Part shown: positions 1 through 6,036 of the stretch, in pieces
Numbering within the stretch: position 1 is the first letter of the stretch
How the letters are laid out: every line of letters begins with the position of its first letter
Assembly: GCA_020061125.1 (NCBI GenBank)
Contig: JAGUYV010000129.1
Location: 1-7,124 of the forward strand
Direction of reading: 5' to 3'
DNA length: 7,124 nt
Source of the DNA: a bacterium
GTDB taxonomy: Bacteria > UBP15 > UBA6099 > DSWB01
Notes under the pieces: generated by a model
Database searches by the model: none
What the model was told of the DNA's origin: nothing
The model's input: only the letters and a program-made list of their open reading frames with translations
Position numbers and translations under genes: made by a program

Positions 1-63
1 GCGCTGGCGGCGGGCGCGGCCCTGCTCCTCGCCATGGCGCGCGTTCGCAACCGCGGACAATGA
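1..63 (+). CDS. C-terminal end of an upstream gene, probably a membrane protein (partial)
   Basis: Frame 1 is open from the window edge to a TGA at 61-63, giving only 20 residues. They are an Ala/Leu-rich hydrophobic run (about residues 1-12) followed by a tail with three arginines. That resembles a last transmembrane helix with a positively charged cytoplasmic end. It lies on the same strand as the binding-protein array and ends 31 nt before that array's predicted -10 element, so it could belong to the same functional locus, for example as a permease or a sensor. The fragment is too short to identify, and an open frame of this length in GC-rich DNA could be chance. Confidence 0.4.
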   Translation, partial: ALAAGAALLLAMARVRNRGQ

Positions 64-90
64 CGCATTATTAAAGAAAATTCGATCTTG

Positions 91-99
91 TGTTATAAT
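91..99 (+). promoter_or_regulatory. Extended -10 promoter for the binding-protein operon
   Basis: TGTTATAAT at 91-99 is a perfect extended -10 (TGn followed by TATAAT) of the sigma-70 type. It sits in the only clearly AT-rich stretch before the first binding-protein gene. The -35 candidate with 17-nt spacing (TTAAAG, 71-76) matches consensus at only three of six positions, which is usual for extended -10 promoters. Transcription would start near 106 and leave a leader of about 170 nt. Sequence match only. Confidence 0.55.
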
Positions 100-120
100 T
101 CGGTTCGCGCAAGGCCTGAA

Positions 121-163
121 CAATCCGTTTTCCCGCGCTGCGAAAGATTGCGCGTTCGGATTG
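121..163 (+). other. Nested stem-loop in the predicted 5' leader of the binding-protein operon
   Basis: CAATCCG at 121-127 pairs perfectly with CGGATTG at 157-163. Inside it, CGCGC at 134-138 pairs with GCGCG at 150-154, leaving an 11-nt loop and an internal loop between the two stems. The element begins about 15 nt after the predicted transcription start, so it could act as a leader RNA structure or as a DNA operator. No named riboswitch or regulator site is recognised. Confidence 0.4.
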
Positions 164-263
164 CATTAATAATTGATGAAAAAGCCGTTGGGAACGCATG
201 CGCGGCGCGAGAGCACGAATCCCGCAGAGGGGCGCAGCCAGGCCGGACCGCCAAGTTTGGGAC

Positions 264-268
264 AGGAG
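264..268 (+). promoter_or_regulatory. Ribosome binding site fixing the start of the first binding protein
   Basis: AGGAG at 264-268 lies 9 nt before ATG 278. This selects 278 over the in-frame ATG at 287 (18 nt away) and over the upstream in-frame ATG at 173. Starting at 173 would put about 35 charged residues ahead of the signal peptide. Confidence 0.8.
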
Positions 269-277
269 TTCAGAAAT

Positions 278-1216
278 ATGCCCGAAATGCGATTCAAGCT
301 CGCAATGGTATTTGCGCTGTTTCTGGCCCTGGCGCCGGGGGTTTGCGCCAGCGCCGAGACCTACACCTTCATCATGCCCGTGCCAAAGAATTTGAGCATC
401 GGCTCCATAGCCCAGCTCACCAAAAACGCGGGCGCAGCCATCAACAAAAAAACCGGCCTCAACATCGTGGTCCAAGAATACGAGTATTCTTATCTGGACG
501 AGCCGATGTTCAAGCTCCTGGACAAGCTCAACGCCGGCCAGCTCGATTTCCTGCTCGCGTTCCCAGCGGACTATATGCGCTATAAAATCAAGAATCCCAA
601 GGACAAATCCCTGCCCCTTTTCACGGTGAGCATGTTCGGCCGCCACACGCATGATGTGTGTTTCTACACGCGCGCTTCCGACGGCATGTCCAAACCCGCG
701 GACCTCAAGGGCAAGTCCTGGGGCGGCGCGCGCCTGCGCTATCCGCAATACCTGCTGCACGAAGCCGGCATTGACGCCGACCCGAACAAGTTCTTCGGCA
801 AGCTCTCCTTCATGCAGGAAGAGAACATCAACGAGATGCTCGACAGGGTGCTCAAGGGAGACATTGACGCGATCTCCATGCCCACCTACCAGGTCAACAT
901 GGTCATCAACGCGGACAAAAAATACAAGGCCATCAAGTCCTTCGGGTGCAAGGAATACGAGCACAACTGGATCATCGTGTACCGAAAGGGCATTCCCAAA
1001 GAGCACGCGGAGGCTCTCAAGGACGCGTTTCTGACCGCGCACAAAAACAAGGAATTCGCGCAGTTCAAGTTCCTGCTCACCGCCATCAAGGGCCGCTTCG
1101 AGGCCGTGGACATCCAGGACCTCAAAAACTCGATCCGCATCGCAAAACTCATGAACAAGTACAAGTGGATTGACAAGGAAACAGCGTACCTCAAGAAATA
1201 CAAGGACAAATTCTGA
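278..1216 (+). CDS. Periplasmic substrate-binding protein, PhnD-like family (paralogue 1 of 4)
   Basis: A 312-residue secreted binding protein of the type II periplasmic class related to PhnD-like (phosphate/phosphite/phosphonate) binders. A Sec signal peptide covers residues 1-26, with a likely signal peptidase I cut after ASA. The mature chain opens with the YTFIMP strand and an LSIGS loop (39-43). The second lobe follows, with DLKGKSWGG (142-150), AGIDAD..KFFGK (163-175), a LDRVLKGDIDA helix-strand (188-198), and EYEHNW (226-231). The mature protein has exactly two cysteines, C128 and C224, conserved in the three paralogues. It differs from them in the presumed ligand loop after WGG: L153 and Q157 stand where the others have Thr and Arg, so it may bind a different ligand. 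It is first in the array; paralogue 2 starts 11 nt after its stop. The family call rests on the overall pattern. The ligand is unknown and the phosphonate name should not be taken literally. Confidence 0.85.
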   Translation: MPEMRFKLAMVFALFLALAPGVCASAETYTFIMPVPKNLSIGSIAQLTKNAGAAINKKTGLNIVVQEYEYSYLDEPMFKLLDKLNAGQLDFLLAFPADYMRYKIKNPKDKSLPLFTVSMFGRHTHDVCFYTRASDGMSKPADLKGKSWGGARLRYPQYLLHEAGIDADPNKFFGKLSFMQEENINEMLDRVLKGDIDAISMPTYQVNMVINADKKYKAIKSFGCKEYEHNWIIVYRKGIPKEHAEALKDAFLTAHKNKEFAQFKFLLTAIKGRFEAVDIQDLKNSIRIAKLMNKYKWIDKETAYLKKYKDKF

Positions 1217-1227
1217 CAGGAGCGGAC

Positions 1228-2157
1228 ATGACCCCGAAACGCATCGCCATCATCTTCGCGCTGGTTCTGTGCCTGGGCGCGGCCGCCAGATGCGCCGCGC
1301 AAACTTACACCATGATCATGCCCACGCCCAAGGGCTTGAGCATGGGATCCATGGATGCGCTGCTCAAGGACATGGGCAAAGCCATAGAGAGAAAGACCGG
1401 CATCAAGGTCACCGTGGTCAATCTGGAATTCGATTACCTGGACACGCCTGTGGAAGACACTCTTGCCAAGATGAAAGCGGGCAAAGTGGACCTGGCCATG
1501 GTTTTCGGCATTGACTATGTGCGCTACGCCGCCAACAACAAGATCAACGCCGTGCCCCTGTTCGCCATCAGCATGTTCGGCCGCTCCTCGTACGATGTGT
1601 GCCTGTTCACGCGCAAGGCCGACAACATCAAGAGCGCCAAAGACCTCAAGGGCAAAGTCTGGGGCGGCGTGAAAACCAAGAACGCGCGGTACATCATGCA
1701 CCTCGACGGCATTGACAAGCCCATGAGCGGCTTTTTCTCCAAACTCGTGTACATGCCAGAGGAAAATGTGGTCACCCTGCTCGACGCGCTGCTGGACAAA
1801 AAAATTGATGTGTTCACCGTGCCCAACTACCAGGTGAACATGACCCGCAACACCAACAAGAAATACAACCAGGTGGCGGACATAAGCTGCCGCGAGTACG
1901 AACACAACTGGTTTATCGTTTACAACAAAGACACCGTGAGCAAGGAAAACGCGGCCAAGATCAAGGAAGCGTTCATGGCCGCGCACAAGGATCCGCAGTT
2001 CGCGCAATTCAAGTTCCTGCTCACCGCGGTCAAGGGCCGGTTCGTGGGCATGGAAATCAAGGACCTCGCCAACACGGTGAAAATCGTCAAGTATCTGCAA
2101 AAATACAAATGGGATCAAGAGGAACTGGCGTTCATCAAGAAGAACTTCAAGAGGTGA
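1228..2157 (+). CDS. Periplasmic substrate-binding protein, PhnD-like family (paralogue 2 of 4)
   Basis: A 309-residue secreted binding protein with the same architecture as its neighbours. The signal peptide spans about residues 1-24, with a likely cut after CAA before QTYTMIMP. Landmarks are GLSMGS (36-41), SMFGR (115-119), DLKGKVWGG (139-147), T150 and R154-Y155 in the presumed ligand loop, GIDKPM (161-166), LLDALLDKKIDV (184-195) and EYEHNW (223-228). Its two mature cysteines are C125 and C221, 96 residues apart exactly as in paralogue 1. AGGAG at 1218-1222, 5 nt before the ATG, sets the start. The C-terminal part matches paralogue 1 most closely, including a nearly identical 43-nt block (2002-2044 against 1058-1100). 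This points to tandem duplication. Ligand unknown. Confidence 0.85.
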   Translation: MTPKRIAIIFALVLCLGAAARCAAQTYTMIMPTPKGLSMGSMDALLKDMGKAIERKTGIKVTVVNLEFDYLDTPVEDTLAKMKAGKVDLAMVFGIDYVRYAANNKINAVPLFAISMFGRSSYDVCLFTRKADNIKSAKDLKGKVWGGVKTKNARYIMHLDGIDKPMSGFFSKLVYMPEENVVTLLDALLDKKIDVFTVPNYQVNMTRNTNKKYNQVADISCREYEHNWFIVYNKDTVSKENAAKIKEAFMAAHKDPQFAQFKFLLTAVKGRFVGMEIKDLANTVKIVKYLQKYKWDQEELAFIKKNFKR

Positions 2158-2158
2158 C

Positions 2159-2179
2159 GGCGCGGCGCACGCCCGCGCC
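2159..2179 (+). other. GC-only hairpin between paralogues 2 and 3
   Basis: GGCGCGG at 2159-2165 pairs with CCGCGCC at 2173-2179, giving a 7-bp all-GC stem with a 7-nt loop in the 52-nt intercistronic gap. No T-run follows, so it is not a standard intrinsic terminator. It could stabilise the upstream message or reduce read-through. In such GC-rich DNA chance pairing is a real alternative. Confidence 0.35.
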
Positions 2180-2209
2180 CGGGGATTCGACACACGGAGG
2201 CCACAGAAC

Positions 2210-3124
2210 ATGAAAAACTGGAAAACAGCCATTGCCGCGGCGTTGCTGGCGCTCGCGCTCACAAGCGCGCACGCGCACGCCAAAGCCTATAAATTCTTCG
2301 TGCCGATTTCCGAGGGCTTGAGCATGGGGTCGCTCTCGAACATGCTCAAAGAGCTGGCCGCCACCGCGCAGTCCAAAACCGGCATCGAGATCCAGGTGGT
2401 GGATTACACCTACGAAAAGGGCGAGGATGTCATGCCCCGCATCGTGGACATGTTCAAAAAGAAGCAGATTGATTTCTCTTTCATGTTCTCGCAGGATTTC
2501 ATCAAGTACGCCAAGAGCGGCGAGAATGTTGCGGTCCCGTTCTTCACCATCACCATGTTCGGCAAACCCTACGCGAATATGTGCGTTTACACGCGCAAGG
2601 ACGACAACCTCAAGACCGCGCAGTCGCTCAAGGGCAAGGTCTGGGGCGGCACGCACACCGTGGCCACGCGCTACATTCTCTATAAAAACGGCATTGACCA
2701 GCCCATGAAAAAATTCTTCTCCAAAATGGTGCTGATCAATGACTCGAACACCGCGGCCATGCTGGACGCGCTGCTCGAAAACAAGATTGACGCCGCAGTC
2801 ATGGCCTCGTTCCAGGTCGGAATGGTACGCGCCAACAACAAGAAATACAACGCCCTGTCCGAAGCCCAATGCGTGGAGTACGAGCACAACTGGGTTTTCG
2901 TGCATCACAAAGATCTGCCCAAAGACCTCGTGGCCAAGATCAAGAAAACCTTCCTGAATGCGCACAAGGACAAGGATTTCGCCAAGTTCCATTTTCTGAT
3001 GAAGGCCATCCAGGGCCATTTCGTGGACATCGAGGCCAAAGACCTCAAAACCACAAAGGAAATCGTGGAGCTGGCCGAAGACAAGGGATGGTTCGCCGAG
3101 GAAAAGGCGTTTATCGGCAAATAG
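2210..3124 (+). CDS. Periplasmic substrate-binding protein, PhnD-like family (paralogue 3 of 4)
   Basis: A 304-residue secreted binding protein. The signal peptide (residues 1-24) ends in a clear AHA site before KAYKFFVP. It shares GLSMGS (36-41), TMFGKP (115-120), SLKGKVWGG (139-147), T150 and R154-Y155, GIDQPM (161-166), MLDALLENKIDA (184-195) and EYEHNW (223-228). The mature chain has only C125 and C221, again 96 residues apart. Its C-terminal third (AHKDKDFAKFHF, then a TTKEI..LAEDKGW stretch) matches paralogue 4 better than paralogues 1 and 2. GGAGG at 2196-2200, 9 nt before the ATG, sets the start. It is the shortest of the four and lacks the lysine-rich tail seen in the others. Substrate unknown. 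The periplasmic location is inferred from the signal peptide. Confidence 0.85.
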   Translation: MKNWKTAIAAALLALALTSAHAHAKAYKFFVPISEGLSMGSLSNMLKELAATAQSKTGIEIQVVDYTYEKGEDVMPRIVDMFKKKQIDFSFMFSQDFIKYAKSGENVAVPFFTITMFGKPYANMCVYTRKDDNLKTAQSLKGKVWGGTHTVATRYILYKNGIDQPMKKFFSKMVLINDSNTAAMLDALLENKIDAAVMASFQVGMVRANNKKYNALSEAQCVEYEHNWVFVHHKDLPKDLVAKIKKTFLNAHKDKDFAKFHFLMKAIQGHFVDIEAKDLKTTKEIVELAEDKGWFAEEKAFIGK

Positions 3125-3182
3125 CCGTTCACACACAGCCGGACCCGCCCGGCGCAATCCTGCATGAAAGGATGCTGATACC

Positions 3183-4118
3183 ATGAAAATCCGCTTTCAC
3201 GCAACCGCGTTCATCCTGGCTGCCCTGCTGCTTGCGGCCGCATGCCCGCGCCAGGCCCAGGCCAGAGACTATGTCATGCTCATCCCCATGGTCGAAGGCC
3301 TCGCCGAAGGCGCTTTCTCCAAGGTGCTCAAAGACTTCACCGCGGCCGTTTCCAAAAAAACCGGCATCCCTCTCAAGTGGGACGACATGAAGTATCCCAA
3401 GGGCGCCAAGATCGGCAAGAAGGTCCTTGAAGCCGTCAAGGCCGGCAAGGCCGATGTGGTTCAGATGAACGGCCTCGATTATCTCATGGTCAAAAATGAA
3501 GTGGACGACCTCATGTATCCCGTGTTCAGCATGACGCTCATGAAGAAGCCCTACACCGAGGCCTGCGCGTTCGTGCGCGCGGATTCGCCATACAAAACCA
3601 TCGCGGACCTCAAGGGCAAGCGCTGGGGCGGCACAGACACCATGCACTCGCGCTACCTCATGCTCCTCGAAGGCATTGACAAGCCCGTGGACGACCACTT
3701 CGGCTCCATGTCCTACATCCTTGATTCCGACACCAAGAAGCCCCTGGACGCGCTTCTGGCGAACAAGATAGACATCTACATCACCTCCGGCTTCGTGGTG
3801 GACATGGTGCGCAACGCGGACAAAAACTACGCCAAGGGCATCCGCGAACTCAAGTGCGCCGAATACGAGCACAACTGGATCTTCTTCGCCAGCAAGAAAA
3901 TGGACAAAGAGCACATCAAGACCCTGGTCAAGACCATTCTCCAGGCACACAAGGACAAGGATTTCGCGCAGTTCCACTTCATGCTCACAGCCATCAAGGG
4001 CAACTTCATCCCCTTCAAGGCCGAGGAACTGGACACCACCAAGAAAATTCTCAAGCTGGCCACGGACAAGGGCTGGCTCAAGGAAGAACAGGCCTGGCTC
4101 AAGAAGCACCAGGATTGA
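3183..4118 (+). CDS. Periplasmic substrate-binding protein, PhnD-like family (paralogue 4 of 4)
   Basis: A 311-residue secreted binding protein and the most divergent of the array. The signal peptide probably ends after AQA at residue 27, before RDYVMLIP. C21 lies in the signal region behind three alanines and makes a poor lipobox, so a soluble periplasmic form is favoured. Landmarks are DLKGKRWGG (142-150), T153 and R157-Y158 in the ligand loop, GIDKPV (164-169), LDALLANKIDI (188-198) and EYEHNW (227-232). Cysteines C128 and C225 are retained, 97 residues apart. The N-terminal loop reads GLAEGA instead of GLSMGS, losing both serines, which suggests an altered pocket. The SD is AAGGA at 3168-3172, 10 nt before the ATG. 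A short inverted pair (ATCC 3157-3160, GGAT 3170-3173) could partly mask it. The lipoprotein gene follows 22 nt after the stop. Confidence 0.85.
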   Translation: MKIRFHATAFILAALLLAAACPRQAQARDYVMLIPMVEGLAEGAFSKVLKDFTAAVSKKTGIPLKWDDMKYPKGAKIGKKVLEAVKAGKADVVQMNGLDYLMVKNEVDDLMYPVFSMTLMKKPYTEACAFVRADSPYKTIADLKGKRWGGTDTMHSRYLMLLEGIDKPVDDHFGSMSYILDSDTKKPLDALLANKIDIYITSGFVVDMVRNADKNYAKGIRELKCAEYEHNWIFFASKKMDKEHIKTLVKTILQAHKDKDFAQFHFMLTAIKGNFIPFKAEELDTTKKILKLATDKGWLKEEQAWLKKHQD

Positions 4119-4140
4119 CCCGGCGCCAACGGCCTCTCCA

Positions 4141-4752
4141 ATGAACGCCTTTGCAGCATGCGCACGCATCGCCCCGGCCGCGGTTCTGCTTCTGGCCCTG
4201 GCCGCGGGCTGCGCGCGCGGTCCCGCGAACAAGCCCAAAACCGCTTCACCCGGCGCAACTCCCACCGCGCCGCACGGGGATTCCTCCTATTACGAATACA
4301 AAGCGGAACAGGACGGCTTCTCCGTGACCCTGCCCGCAACGCATCGCGGCGTGCAGCGTGAAACCGCGCCCATGGACACGCCCCTCGGCCCCAAAACCCG
4401 TGTCACGCACAGCGTCGAGGCCGGGGATCTCCTCTTCATGGTCAACCTCGTGCCCCTTCCCGAACTGAATATCATGCAGGAGCGGCAGCGCGACGAATCC
4501 GTCGAGGACCTGGCGCGCGGACTGGCCAAGCACGGGAATCTGCTGTCCCTGGAGCCGGCGCGCGCCTCGGGCGGCCGCGCCTGGCGCGTGCGCTATACGG
4601 CAACCATCCAGGGCCACACCCTGCATTTCGCAGCTCTGGTGCTGTACCGCAACGCGCACCTGCACCAGTTTCAGGCCGGCGCGCTCGATCCCTCGCTCCT
4701 GGACTCCCCAGCGGTATCGCGATTCCTCGAAAGCCCCGAACTATTCAACTGA
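4141..4752 (+). CDS. Small lipoprotein, PsbP/DUF1795-like fold suspected
   Basis: A 203-residue protein with a lipoprotein-type leader: hydrophobic residues 10-22 and LALAAGC, so lipid attachment at C24 is likely. A flexible Pro/Ala/Lys linker (about 25-48) precedes one globular domain (50-203). The domain begins with YEYKAEQDGFSVTLPA, has alternating strands and a helix near 119-131, and ends with a SRFLESPEL motif. The opening 'F-S-V-x-L-P' pattern and the 'FL-S' ending resemble small PsbP/DUF1795-like exported domains, but this is a visual impression only. It lies 22 nt after paralogue 4 on the same strand and has no clear SD sequence, so it is probably translated by coupling to the array. 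It may be a membrane-anchored partner of the binding proteins. No catalytic motif is visible. It could equally be a functionally unrelated co-transcribed lipoprotein. Confidence 0.7.
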   Translation: MNAFAACARIAPAAVLLLALAAGCARGPANKPKTASPGATPTAPHGDSSYYEYKAEQDGFSVTLPATHRGVQRETAPMDTPLGPKTRVTHSVEAGDLLFMVNLVPLPELNIMQERQRDESVEDLARGLAKHGNLLSLEPARASGGRAWRVRYTATIQGHTLHFAALVLYRNAHLHQFQAGALDPSLLDSPAVSRFLESPELFN

Positions 4753-4789
4753 ACTCCGCATGGGAAATGCGATCATTCGACGCTGATTC

Positions 4790-4817
4790 AACGGCGCGGG
4801 AACAAGGGGACGCCGTT
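4790..4817 (+). other. Inverted repeat downstream of the lipoprotein gene
   Basis: AACGGCG at 4790-4796 and CGCCGTT at 4811-4817 form a perfect 7-bp stem with a 14-nt loop, 38 nt beyond the lipoprotein stop. A smaller hairpin, CGCAT/ATGCG at 4757-4771, precedes it. Neither is followed by a T-run. They may mark the 3' end of the plus-strand operon, but they do not meet the usual intrinsic terminator pattern. Confidence 0.3.
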
Positions 4818-4842
4818 ACGCCTTGTGCGTGAATTCATTCAT

Positions 4843-4867
4843 GGGGAAAGCGCGGCGGTGCGCCGCG
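4843..4867 (-). terminator. Probable terminator of the acyl-CoA dehydrogenase transcript
   Basis: CGCGGCG (4851-4857) and CGCCGCG (4861-4867) make a perfect 7-bp GC stem with a 3-nt loop, beginning 5 nt after the stop codon of the acyl-CoA dehydrogenase. Read on the minus strand, the stem is followed by CTTTCCCC, a weak pyrimidine tail with only three Ts. The position is right for a terminator but the tail is poor, so efficiency is uncertain. Confidence 0.45.
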
Positions 4868-4872
4868 TAGGA

Positions 4873-6006
4873 CTATTTGAGCAGATTGTTAGCGATGACG
4901 ATGCGCTGGACCTCGGAGGTGCCTTCGTAGATGGTGGTGACGCGGGCGTCTCTGTAGAGGCGCTCGATTTTGTAGTCCTGGATATAGCCGTAGCCGCCGT
5001 GGATCTGGAGGGCGTCGTAGCAGATGCGGTTGGCGGCTTCTGTGGCGAAGAGTTTGGCGATGCTGGCTTCGCGGGTGAGGGGTTTTCCCTGCTCTTTGAG
5101 AGCGGCGGCGTGCAGGGCCAGCCATTGCGCGGCCTCGATGTCGCGGTCGGCGTTGGCGATCATCCACTGGATGGCCTGAAACCGGGCGATGGGACGCCCG
5201 AACTGCTTGCGCTCTTTGGCGTACTCCACGGCTTCATCGAGGGCGGCGCGCGCGATGCCGATGGCCTGCGCCGAGATGCCGATGCGGCCGCTGTCCAGGG
5301 CCTGCATGGCGATACTGAAGCCTTCGCCCTCGCGGCCAAGCATGTTCTCCGCGGGCACGGCGCAGTCCTCGAAGGTGAGGGGCACGGTGCTGGACGCGCG
5401 CAGGCCCATTTTTTTCTCCGGGGGGCCGATGATCAGGCCGGGCGCGCCGCGCTCGACGATGAAGGCGCTCAAGCCGCGGTTTCCGGGCTGGCCACCGGTG
5501 CGAGCAATGACCACGAACACGGTGGCGTGCGTGCCGTTGGTGATGAACGCCTTGGCGCCGTTGAGGATATACTGCTTGCCCTTGAGCTCGGCTTTGAGGC
5601 GCGCGCTGCCCGCGTCCGTGCCCGCGTCCGGTTCGGTGATGGCGAATGCGCCCAGGCCGCTGCCCGAGGCCAGGGGTTCGAGAAAACGCTTCTTCTGCTC
5701 GTCCGTGCCGTGGCGGTAAATCGGCTCGCAGGTGAGGTTGTTCACGGACATGGTCACGGCCGTGGACGCGCACGCCCAGGCGATTTCCTGAAGAGCCAGC
5801 ACATAGCTGATTGCACCCGCGCCCGCGCCGCCCCAGCGCTCTTCAATCATCATGCCCATCAGCCCGAGTTCTCCCATGGCCCGAAGGTTCTCCTCGGGAA
5901 ACACGGCGGAGCGGTCGTGTTCCGCGGCCGCGGGCGCGATCTGCTCGCGCGCAAACTCGCGCACCATGAGCCGGATCATGCGCTGTTCATCGGTGAGTTC
6001 GAACAT
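4873..6006 (-). CDS. Acyl-CoA dehydrogenase (short/medium-chain type)
   Basis: A 377-residue, full-length FAD-dependent acyl-CoA dehydrogenase that would oxidise an acyl-CoA to its 2,3-enoyl-CoA in the cytoplasm, passing electrons to an electron-transfer flavoprotein. It shows the N-terminal helical domain (about 1-118), the first family signature AITEPDAGTDAGS (122-134), the beta domain, and the C-terminal helical domain. The latter has the CoA/FAD-side D238-S-G-R241 and GRPIARFQ (270-277), and the second signature starting QIHGGYGY (334-341). The catalytic base is E361 in YEGTSEVQR, the position used by short- and medium-chain enzymes rather than by isovaleryl- or long-chain types. GAGGA, 5 nt before the ATG (6012-6016), supports the start. 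It lies 30 nt downstream of the XRE-cupin gene on the same strand, so the two are probably co-transcribed. No electron-transfer flavoprotein genes lie in the window. Chain-length preference cannot be told from sequence alone. Confidence 0.95.
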   Translation of the reverse strand: MFELTDEQRMIRLMVREFAREQIAPAAAEHDRSAVFPEENLRAMGELGLMGMMIEERWGGAGAGAISYVLALQEIAWACASTAVTMSVNNLTCEPIYRHGTDEQKKRFLEPLASGSGLGAFAITEPDAGTDAGSARLKAELKGKQYILNGAKAFITNGTHATVFVVIARTGGQPGNRGLSAFIVERGAPGLIIGPPEKKMGLRASSTVPLTFEDCAVPAENMLGREGEGFSIAMQALDSGRIGISAQAIGIARAALDEAVEYAKERKQFGRPIARFQAIQWMIANADRDIEAAQWLALHAAALKEQGKPLTREASIAKLFATEAANRICYDALQIHGGYGYIQDYKIERLYRDARVTTIYEGTSEVQRIVIANNLLK

Positions 6007-6036
6007 GGGATTCCTCGATTCACGAATTATGGCGGG

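Noticed and set aside
161-175. Second promoter in the AT-rich patch ATTAATAATT.
   Set aside because: The best -10 alignment matches only three of six bases and no suitable -35 is present. The element at 91-99 is far better.
173-277. Upstream start at ATG 173 for the first binding protein.
   Set aside because: It would put about 35 charged residues in front of the signal peptide, and it has no SD. ATG 278 has AGGAG at 9 nt and matches the lengths of the paralogues.
3234-3248. Lipobox reading of AAAC at residues 18-21 of paralogue 4.
   Set aside because: The -3 residue is Ala rather than Leu/Val/Ile. A good signal peptidase I site (AQA) follows, as in the three soluble paralogues.
278-4118. 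Naming the binding proteins phnD (phosphonate uptake).
   Set aside because: The characteristic Ser/Thr ligand loop is not seen, and no phn transporter or lyase genes are present. Only the superfamily can be supported.
71-4265. Long open frames on the minus strand opposite each of the four binding-protein genes (for example 71-1042, 886-2283, 2147-3184, 3129-4265).
   Set aside because: They mirror the paralogous sense genes, lack family-like composition, and overlap one another. They arise because the GC-rich codon choice of the sense genes leaves few stops in one antisense frame.
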